From Trebonia sp. (lineage in GTDB: Bacteria; Actinomycetota; Actinomycetes; Streptosporangiales; Streptosporangiaceae), in assembly GCA_030038035.1 (NCBI GenBank), contig JASHPP010000755.1, positions 1-5,369 of the forward strand: a stretch of DNA of 5,369 bases, given 5' to 3'. Below the pieces are notes generated by a model, which did no database searches, was not told where the DNA came from, and was given only the letters and a program-made list of their open reading frames with translations. Numbering within the stretch: position 1 is the first letter of the stretch; every line of letters starts with the position of its first letter. Of the stretch, positions 1 through 4,662 are shown piece after piece. The position numbers were made by a program, and so were the translations under genes.

Positions 1-63
1 ACGCCGACCGCCCCGTCGAGCCCGACCCCGTCGGGCCCGACTCCGACTCCCGGCGGCCCCTGA
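1..63 (+). CDS. 3' end of an upstream gene, Pro/Thr-rich tail (partial)
   Basis: Reading from base 1 gives 20 sense codons rich in Pro, Thr, Ser and Gly (TPTAPSSPTPSG...), then TGA at 61-63. Eighteen of the 20 codons end in G or C, as expected for a real gene here. The tail is low-complexity and carries no domain, so the product cannot be named from this window. In actinomycetes the gene before murJ is often a large secreted or membrane protein of the DUF6049 type, and a Pro/Thr-rich tail would suit that, but this is inference from gene order only. The murJ ribosome site begins 7 bases after the stop, which implies co-transcription with murJ. Confidence 0.6.
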   Translation, partial: TPTAPSSPTPSGPTPTPGGP

Positions 64-70
64 GCCCCGC

Positions 71-76
71 GGAGGT
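71..76 (+). promoter_or_regulatory. Strong Shine-Dalgarno GGAGGT before a TTG start
   Basis: GGAGGT is a near-perfect ribosome binding site. TTG at 82-84 is the only start codon at a suitable distance, 5 bases after GGAGGT. That TTG is in frame 1, whereas murJ is read in frame 2, so this site either belongs to a 26-codon leader frame (82-162) or marks the original murJ start with a one-base frame change just downstream. Confidence 0.65.
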
Positions 77-85
77 AACCCTTGA

Positions 86-172
86 CCAGACCCGCCGCCG
101 CCGACGGCGTTCTTCCCGCCGCCGCCGGGGTATCCGCAGCAGACCTACCCGCAGCCGCCTGACTACCCGCAG
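86..172 (+). other. Open, codon-biased in-frame extension upstream of the murJ start
   Basis: In the murJ frame the sequence is open from 86, directly after an in-frame TGA at 83-85, to the GTG at 173, with no ATG, GTG or TTG in between. The 29 codons would encode a Pro-rich stretch containing PPPPTAFFPPPPGYPQ, like the disordered cytoplasmic tails of actinobacterial membrane proteins. All but a few codons end in G or C. Frame 1 over the same bases has many A/T-ending codons (GTT, CTT, GTA, GCA, CTA). This favours translation of the murJ frame here, although no start codon in that frame could produce it. Confidence 0.55.
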
Positions 173-1960
173 GTGCCGCAGCGCCCCGCCCCCGGGCGGC
201 GGCCGCCCGACGGCGGCGACGGCGGCGACGGCGGCGAGAACCGCACCCAGATCCTGGAGTATCCGGGCGGGGGCACCCCGCCGGATGGCGGCCGGCGGCC
301 GGCGGCGGACACCCAGCCCAACCTGACGCGCTCAAGCCAGGTGATGGCGCTGGGCACGCTCGTGTCCCGGGCTACCGGATTCCTGCGCACTTTCGTGTTC
401 GTCGCCGCGCTTGGCACGGGGCGGCTGGCCATCGCCTACAACAACTCCAACACGCTGCCGAACACGATCTACTACCTGATGCTCGGCGGCATCTTCACGA
501 GCGTCGTCGTGCCGCTGCTCGTCAAGGCGGCCAAGGACGACCCGGACCGGGGCGAGGCGTACGCCGAGCGCATCTTCACGCTGGGCGTGATCTCGCTGTT
601 CACCGTCACGGTCATCGGGACGGCGCTGGCGGCGCCGCTCGTCGACCTGTACGCGGGCAACATCAACGGGCCGCCGGGAAGCCAGGGCGCCATGGAGCAC
701 CACGTGATGGTGCTCTTCGCGTACTTCTTCATCCCGCAGATCTTTTTCTACGGGATGGATTCGCTGCTTGGCGCGATCCTGAACACGCGCGGGCGGTTCG
801 GCGCCAACATGTGGACGCCGGTGATCAACAACGTGGTCGTCATCGCCGTCGGCGGGCTGTTCATCGCCGTGCAGGGGCTGCAGCCAAGGGACGGGAACAT
901 CGCCATCTCCCCTGGCGGCCTCAAGCTGCTCGGCATCGGCACCACGCTGGGCATCGTCATCCAGTCGATAGCGCTGTTCCCCGTGCTGCGCCGGGCCGGG
1001 TTCAGCATGCGGCCGCGGTGGGACCTGCGGGGCGCGGAGGTGAGCGTGATCGGCCGGATGGCCGGCTGGATGGTGTTCTACGTCGTCTCGCAATGGCTCG
1101 GCAACCTGGTCGCACAGCGGGTAGCGAACGCGGCCGGGGCGGGCGGCGGCGGCTACGCGACCTACTCCTACGCATGGCAGCTGTTCCAGCTGCCGTACGC
1201 GGTCGTCGGGATCTCGGTGATCAGCGCGCTGTTGCCGCGGATGAGCGGCCACGCCACCGACCGCAGGTACTCGCTGGTCCGTGACGACTTCTCGACCGGG
1301 GTAAGGCTCGCGTCGGTCATCGTGGTGCCCGCGGCGGTCTTCCTTGCCGTGCTCGGCGCGCCGCTGTGCGAGTTCCTCTTCTCGATCGGCAGCGACTCGG
1401 TGCAGGATGCCAGGTACATCGGCGAGGTGTTCGGCATGTTCGCGCTCGGCCTGGTGCCGTTCATGCTGACCCAGCTGCAGCTGCGCGTGTTCTACTCGTT
1501 CCACGAGAACCGGACCCCGGCGATTATCGGCATGGTGATGCTCGTGGTCGGGGTGATCGGCGACCTGGTCGCGCTGCACGCCCTGCCGCGGGGTCAGGTT
1601 GTGATCGGCCTCGCCGCCGCCTACGACCTGATGACGCTGACCGGCGCGGTGCTGTCCTGGCCGCTGCTGCTGCGCCGGGTGGGCAGCCTGGACGGGTGGC
1701 GGATCACCCGCAGCCTGGTCCGGATGTTCCTGGCCACGCTGCCCGGCCTGGTGTTCGCCTTCGTGACGATGGCCGTCGTCGGGTCCGTGCTGCATGCCGG
1801 CCCGCTCTACGGCCTGGTCAGCATCGTTGTCGGCGGGGGCGGCGCGCTGTTGCTTTACGCATTCTGCGCCCGGGTGCTCGGCATCGATGAGTTCCGCATC
1901 CTAGTACGCTCGGTGGCCGGCCGTTTCGGGCGGTTACATAACAAACCAGTGTCAATGTGA
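173..1960 (+). CDS. murJ: Lipid II flippase MurJ (MviN family)
   Basis: MurJ is an inner-membrane protein of the MOP superfamily that flips lipid II, the lipid-linked peptidoglycan precursor, to the outer face of the membrane. From GTG 173 the product is 595 residues. Residues 1-53 are a disordered Pro/Gly/Asp-rich cytoplasmic tail. The membrane core starts near residue 54 with SSQVMALGTLVSRATGFLR, followed by AYNNSNTLPNTIYYLML and TSVVVPLL, typical of actinobacterial MurJ. Hydrophobic helices continue almost to the end, consistent with the family's 14. Several charged positions discussed for E. coli MurJ appear neutral here, including the Arg and Glu around the NTIYYLMLGG stretch, by eye alignment. 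Unlike the mycobacterial MviN fusion, the protein ends shortly after the last helix, and the pseudokinase is a separate gene downstream. GTG 173 is the first in-frame start but has no good ribosome site; the real N-terminus may lie upstream. A rare TTA codon is residue 588. Confidence 0.93.
   Translation: MPQRPAPGRRPPDGGDGGDGGENRTQILEYPGGGTPPDGGRRPAADTQPNLTRSSQVMALGTLVSRATGFLRTFVFVAALGTGRLAIAYNNSNTLPNTIYYLMLGGIFTSVVVPLLVKAAKDDPDRGEAYAERIFTLGVISLFTVTVIGTALAAPLVDLYAGNINGPPGSQGAMEHHVMVLFAYFFIPQIFFYGMDSLLGAILNTRGRFGANMWTPVINNVVVIAVGGLFIAVQGLQPRDGNIAISPGGLKLLGIGTTLGIVIQSIALFPVLRRAGFSMRPRWDLRGAEVSVIGRMAGWMVFYVVSQWLGNLVAQRVANAAGAGGGGYATYSYAWQLFQLPYAVVGISVISALLPRMSGHATDRRYSLVRDDFSTGVRLASVIVVPAAVFLAVLGAPLCEFLFSIGSDSVQDARYIGEVFGMFALGLVPFMLTQLQLRVFYSFHENRTPAIIGMVMLVVGVIGDLVALHALPRGQVVIGLAAAYDLMTLTGAVLSWPLLLRRVGSLDGWRITRSLVRMFLATLPGLVFAFVTMAVVGSVLHAGPLYGLVSIVVGGGGALLLYAFCARVLGIDEFRILVRSVAGRFGRLHNKPVSM
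209..235 (+). repeat. Three tandem copies of GACGGCGGC within murJ
   Basis: The 9-base unit GACGGCGGC occurs three times in a row and encodes Asp-Gly-Gly three times in the disordered N-terminal tail of MurJ. Such in-frame repeats can gain or lose units by slippage without breaking the protein. They lie outside the membrane core, so length variation between strains would be tolerable. Confidence 0.85.
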
Positions 1961-1967
1961 TTACAAT
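1938..1967 (+). promoter_or_regulatory. Possible housekeeping-type promoter overlapping the murJ stop
   Basis: TACAAT at 1962-1967 matches the -10 consensus TATAAT at five of six positions. ATAACA at 1938-1943, 18 bases upstream, matches TTGACA at four of six. The surrounding 1934-1967 is clearly AT-rich against a very GC-rich background. Transcription would begin near 1974 and cover the leader, the small reading frame, the pseudokinase, sigM and the anti-sigma gene. The -35 match is weak, so the call rests mainly on the -10 and base composition. Confidence 0.35.
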
Positions 1968-2013
1968 GGGGATGGCGGGCAATGACGGGCGGGTAACTGA
2001 TTCGGGAACAATG
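1953..2013 (+). repeat. Four CAATG pentamers in 61 bases
   Basis: CAATG occurs at 1953, 1964, 1980 and 2009, starting in the last murJ codons and running into the intergenic region. The second copy overlaps the candidate -10 box. Four copies of one A/T-containing pentamer this close together is unusual in such GC-rich DNA. They could be half-sites for a regulator, but the spacings (11, 16 and 29 bases) are irregular and no inverted symmetry links them. Confidence 0.4.
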
Positions 2014-2060
2014 CAGCACGCGGGGGGAACTCACGAGCGCACCCCGCATGCTGGTGTGAG
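2014..2060 (+). other. Leader inverted repeat with pseudoknot potential
   Basis: CAGCA-c-GCGGGG (2014-2025) pairs with CCCCGC-a-TGCTG (2042-2053), giving 11 base pairs interrupted by one C/A mismatch around a 16-base loop. CTCAC in the loop (2030-2034) is complementary to GTGAG just downstream (2056-2060). With the upper six pairs as stem 1, an H-type pseudoknot is sterically plausible, but it would need the lower five pairs opened, so the two forms compete. It has no T-run, so it is not a textbook terminator, although actinobacterial terminators often lack one. It may be a structured 5' leader of the pseudokinase transcript or a weak murJ terminator. Confidence 0.5.
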
Positions 2061-2147
2061 AGATTGAAGGTATTGGCGCGCGGCGATGAATGGCCGGGCC
2101 TGAATAAGCGGCAGGGTGACGATTGCGGACCGGCGCCGGACATTAGC

Positions 2148-2237
2148 ATGAGAGGTACCCGCGGCGCGACCCGCACGGTCATCGTGGACACCCGGGGCTG
2201 GAAGGAGGCCGAGAGCGGGCCCCACTCTTGGCGCTAA
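2148..2237 (+). CDS. Small reading frame (29 codons) before the pseudokinase gene
   Basis: ATG at 2148 opens 29 codons ending at TAA 2235-2237, three bases before the pseudokinase ATG and in the same frame. Nearly all codons end in G or C, as in the real genes nearby, which is more than a random short frame would show. The predicted peptide is hydrophilic (begins MRGTRGATRTVIVDTRGW) with no signal, membrane segment or known domain. No clear ribosome site precedes the ATG. A strong GAAGGAGG lies inside it at 2201-2208. It may be a regulatory upstream frame whose termination delivers ribosomes to the pseudokinase start, or, if the TAA is an error or recent mutation, the true N-terminus of that protein. 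I recognise no homologue. Confidence 0.4.
   Translation: MRGTRGATRTVIVDTRGWKEAESGPHSWR
2201..2208 (+). promoter_or_regulatory. Orphan Shine-Dalgarno GAAGGAGG
   Basis: GAAGGAGG is the best ribosome-site match before the pseudokinase gene but ends 32 bases ahead of its ATG, too far for direct use. No ATG or GTG lies at the normal distance, and the TTG at 2228 is 19 bases away and out of frame. The motif falls within the small frame 2148-2237. It may act as a ribosome standby or pausing site, or be a coincidence of Lys-Glu codons. Confidence 0.35.
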
Positions 2238-2240
2238 CGT

Positions 2241-3839
2241 ATGAGCACGTACACCTCCGAACCAGGAACCAGGCTCGCCGGTCGATACCGGCTCGTCGAC
2301 CAGGTCGCTGCGGGCAGCGGCTGGACGATGTGGAAGGGCTTGGACGAGACGCTCGCCCGCCCGGTGTCCGTGCTGACGTTCGCCCCGGGGTTCCCGCGGA
2401 TTGCGCAGGTGGTGACCGCGGCCAGGGCCGCGAGCCGGCTCACCGACCCGCGGCTTGCCCAGGTGTTCGATGTCGAGGACGGCGGCGATCAGGCGTACGT
2501 GGTGCTCGAGTGGGTGGGCGGCGAGTCGCTGACCGACCTGCTCGCCGACGGCGCGCTCGACCCCGCCAGGGCGTGCGCCCTGGTCTGCGACGCCGCCCGC
2601 GCGCTCGCCGGCGCGCATGCCGCGGGGCAGGCGCACCTGCGGCTAACGCCTGAGTCGCTGCGCTGGACGCGCAGCAGCGGGGTGAAGATCAGCGGGCTTG
2701 GCATCGACGCCGCGCTCGCCGGCGCCGCCCTGACCGGCGCGGCCGCGAGCGACCCCGCGGTCACCGACACCCGGGACCTGGCGGCGCTGCTGTACGCGGC
2801 GCTCACCGGCTACTGGCCGGGCAACTCGCACAGCGGCCTGCCGCCCGCCCCCGTCACCGACGGGGTCCCGTGCACGCCGCGGCAGGTAACCGCGGACGTG
2901 TCACCCGCGGTCGACGGCGTCGTCTGCCGTGCGCTGCTGCAGCGGGCCGGCCGTCAGGGGCCGCCGATCCTGACTCCAGGGGCGTTCGCCGACGCGCTCG
3001 CCAGCGTGGCGCCGCCCGTGCCGCTGCCGGAGCCGGCGCCCTCGATGCCGCGCGGCGGCGGGCGGCATGACTACCCGGACCGCGACCCCTATTCCGGCTA
3101 CCCGCCGCAGCCGGACGATCCCGGCAGCTGGGCGCTGCCTGACCAAGATCGCGACGGCGCTTCCTACCGTCGCCGCTACCCGGCCAGCGAGCGCAGCGCG
3201 GCGAGCCGCGCCGTGATCACCCTGGTGATCGTGCTCGTGCTCGCCGCGGTCGCCGCGACCGCGTGGGTGATCAGCGGCAGCCTGCACAAGTCCGCCGCCG
3301 GCCAGGCCCGCAAGCCCGCGCCGACGAGGGCGAGCTCCGCCCACTCCGCGGGGACCGTCCAGAGGCCTGTCGGCGTCACCACCTTCAACATCTTCGGCAC
3401 CGACAACGAGGACCTGGCTCAAGCGCGGCTGGCCATCGACAACAATCCCGGCACGTACTGGGGCACCGACACGTACAAGAACTATCCGAAGTTCGGGAAC
3501 CTGAAGCCCGGCACCGGCCTGATCATCGAGATGGGCAAGCGCGTCCGGCTCAGCCAGGTGCAGGTGCAGTTCGGCACCGTGTGCTGCACGACGGCGGAGA
3601 TCTACCTCGGGAACAACGACACGATGTCCAAGACCGCGCTGCATCACTTCACCCTGGTGGCCGGCCTCGCTACGACATCTGGCGTGCACACCTTCACGAT
3701 CGACTCGAACGCCACCGGCCAATATGTGCTGATCTGGCTGACAGGCAGCCTTCCTCCCGTTCCCGGGTCGCCGGGGACCTACCAGGCGCGCATCTACAAC
3801 GTCGTCATCCGCGGGACAGCCGTCTCCGGTGCCGCCTGA
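2241..3839 (+). CDS. Membrane pseudokinase with external discoidin-like domain (C-terminal half of MviN)
   Basis: The 532-residue product has three parts. Residues 14-255 form a Ser/Thr-kinase-like fold without catalytic residues: the Gly-rich loop is degenerate (AAGSGWTMWKG, 23-33), the ATP-binding Lys is replaced in VSVL (Leu45), HRD reads HLR at 132-134, the catalytic Lys and Asn positions are Thr and Ser (136, 139), and DFG reads GLG at 152-154. A Pro/Tyr/Asp-rich linker and basic residues lead to one membrane helix (about 324-346), inside to outside. Residues 377-528 resemble a discoidin or F5/8-type jelly roll (AIDNNPGTYWGTD) and contain a Cys-Cys pair (448-449). Together this matches the region fused to MurJ in mycobacterial MviN, where the phosphorylated pseudokinase binds the FHA protein FhaA and restrains peptidoglycan synthesis. 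A regulatory, probably MurJ-linked role is inferred. ATG 2241 is forced by an in-frame TAA six bases upstream, yet it has no usable ribosome site. Confidence 0.9.
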   Translation: MSTYTSEPGTRLAGRYRLVDQVAAGSGWTMWKGLDETLARPVSVLTFAPGFPRIAQVVTAARAASRLTDPRLAQVFDVEDGGDQAYVVLEWVGGESLTDLLADGALDPARACALVCDAARALAGAHAAGQAHLRLTPESLRWTRSSGVKISGLGIDAALAGAALTGAAASDPAVTDTRDLAALLYAALTGYWPGNSHSGLPPAPVTDGVPCTPRQVTADVSPAVDGVVCRALLQRAGRQGPPILTPGAFADALASVAPPVPLPEPAPSMPRGGGRHDYPDRDPYSGYPPQPDDPGSWALPDQDRDGASYRRRYPASERSAASRAVITLVIVLVLAAVAATAWVISGSLHKSAAGQARKPAPTRASSAHSAGTVQRPVGVTTFNIFGTDNEDLAQARLAIDNNPGTYWGTDTYKNYPKFGNLKPGTGLIIEMGKRVRLSQVQVQFGTVCCTTAEIYLGNNDTMSKTALHHFTLVAGLATTSGVHTFTIDSNATGQYVLIWLTGSLPPVPGSPGTYQARIYNVVIRGTAVSGAA

Positions 3840-3855
3840 CGGCCGGGGGACGCCG

Positions 3856-4662
3856 ATGGTTGGGCGGCGGAAGCTGGCCGCCGGTGTCACGGGCGATGAC
3901 TCCGGCACCGCGGCGCCTGGCGCGCACGAGCCCGGCTCGGCCGTCGGCACGCGCGGCACGGAGCGCAGCGGCGGCGAGCCCTCAGACGCCGAACTGCTCC
4001 GCCGCCACCTCGCGGGAGACGCCGAGGCCTTCGGCACGCTGTTCCTGCGGCACAAGGACCGGCTCTGGGCGGTCGCGCTGCGCACGGTCTGCGACCCGGA
4101 GGATGCGGCTGACGCGCTCCAGGAGGCGATGATTTCGGCCTTCCGGCGGGCCGCGGACTTCCGCGGCGAGTCAGCGGTCACCACGTGGCTGCACAGGATC
4201 GTGGTCAACGCCGCCGTGGACCGGCTGCGCCGCAGGCAGTCGCGGAGCATCAGCTGGTCGGGTGACCCGGACGTGCTCGAGGCGCTGGCCGCGCAGGCCG
4301 CCCGCGGCGGGTCGGCCATAGCCGGGTCGCCGGCCGGCGGGAGCGGCGGTGCCAGTCAGCCGGCCGGCGTGCCTGTGTCCGATGCCGCGGACGCCGTCGA
4401 GACCAGGCTGGACGTCGACGCGGCCCTGCGCATGCTGCCACCGGAGCAGCGCTCGGCGCTGGTGCTCGTTGACATGCTCGGCTACCCGGTGGCCGAGGTG
4501 GCCGACATCCTCGGCGTTTCCACGGGGACCGTGAAGAGCCGGTGCGCCAGGGGCAGGGCGCGCCTGGTCCCATACCTTTCGCATCTGCGCACCAATTCCC
4601 GCGTGGCCGGGAACCGGCCGGCTGCCGACAGCGTCTCACCTGAGCAGGAGGGAGGCGGATGA
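3856..4662 (+). CDS. sigM: ECF RNA polymerase sigma factor, SigM type
   Basis: ECF sigma factors direct RNA polymerase to stress-response promoters. From ATG 3856 the product is 268 residues. Residues 44-126 are sigma region 2, with DAADALQEA (core binding, 83-91) and TTWLHRIVVNAAVDRLRRR (promoter -10 recognition, around 110-127). A Gly/Ala/Ser-rich linker of about 60 residues follows, longer than in many ECF factors. Residues 188-246 are sigma region 4, with LPPEQRSALVLVDMLGYPV and the helix-turn-helix EVADILGVSTGTVKSR (-35 recognition). There is also a disordered N-terminal extension of about 43 residues. ATG 3856 is preferred because GGGGGA lies five bases upstream; a GTG at 3829 inside the previous gene would add nine residues but has no ribosome site. 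It begins 16 bases after the pseudokinase stop and overlaps the anti-sigma gene, the usual sigM arrangement in actinomycetes. The SigM name rests on domain type and gene order. Confidence 0.9.
   Translation: MVGRRKLAAGVTGDDSGTAAPGAHEPGSAVGTRGTERSGGEPSDAELLRRHLAGDAEAFGTLFLRHKDRLWAVALRTVCDPEDAADALQEAMISAFRRAADFRGESAVTTWLHRIVVNAAVDRLRRRQSRSISWSGDPDVLEALAAQAARGGSAIAGSPAGGSGGASQPAGVPVSDAADAVETRLDVDAALRMLPPEQRSALVLVDMLGYPVAEVADILGVSTGTVKSRCARGRARLVPYLSHLRTNSRVAGNRPAADSVSPEQEGGG
4609..4635 (+). promoter_or_regulatory. Candidate ECF (SigM-type) promoter driving the anti-sigma gene
   Basis: GGGAACC (4609-4615), a 16-base spacer and CGTC (4632-4635) match the GGGAACC-N15/16-CGTC form recognised by many actinobacterial ECF sigma factors, including SigM. 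Transcription would begin near 4643, about 16 bases before the anti-sigma ATG, and would retain the GGAGGGAGG ribosome site. It lies inside the last codons of sigM, so the coding sequence also constrains it. By eye I found no other GGGAAC in the window with CGTC at the right spacing. Confidence 0.5.

Larger units (their letters stand above)
1961..2240 (+). other. Intergenic leader between murJ and the pseudokinase gene
   Basis: These 280 bases separate two genes that are normally adjacent. In order they hold a possible promoter start region, the CAATG cluster, a strong inverted repeat (2014-2053), a 10-base perfect palindrome CCGGCGCCGG (2130-2139) and a 29-codon reading frame (2148-2237). 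No T-tract terminator is present, so readthrough from murJ is possible. Between about 2061 and 2129 I see nothing recognisable apart from trivial two- to six-codon frames. Confidence 0.6.

Noticed and set aside
332..1795. 487-residue open frame on the minus strand opposite murJ
   Set aside because: Its composition is His/Arg/Gln/Asp-rich and low-complexity, as expected from the complement of GC-rich coding DNA. The opposite strand encodes a clear MurJ.
2004..2030. Two GGGAAC motifs (2004-2009, 2025-2030) as ECF -35 boxes upstream of the pseudokinase
   Set aside because: Neither has CGTC or a close variant 15-18 bases downstream.
2020..2060. GGGGGAACTCAC resembling part of a c-di-AMP (ydaO-type) riboswitch
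   Set aside because: The other conserved blocks of that class are not seen and the region is too short for the full fold.
2011..2067. 18-codon frame from ATG 2011
   Set aside because: It has mixed third positions and no ribosome site, and lies over the inverted repeat, which explains the sequence better.
2235..2240. TAACGT directly before ATG 2241 as a -10 box for a leaderless mRNA
   Set aside because: It abuts the ATG, so transcription would start inside the gene, too late for a leaderless start at 2241.
2228..2653. 141-codon frame from TTG 2228 on the plus strand
   Set aside because: It overlaps the pseudokinase in another frame, is Arg/Ala/Gly-rich and has no domain. The ribosome site before it is 19 bases away.
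3773..3803. GGGGACC...CGTC as an ECF promoter for sigM
   Set aside because: The spacer is 20 bases and the -35 lacks the AAC core, so it does not fit.
3829..3855. GTG 3829 as the sigM start
   Set aside because: It overlaps the pseudokinase stop and lacks a ribosome site, while ATG 3856 has GGGGGA at a proper distance.
2901..4319. 472-residue open frame on the minus strand across the pseudokinase and sigM genes
   Set aside because: It spans the boundary of two well-supported genes, has no recognisable domain and is explained by stop-poor GC-rich antisense DNA.
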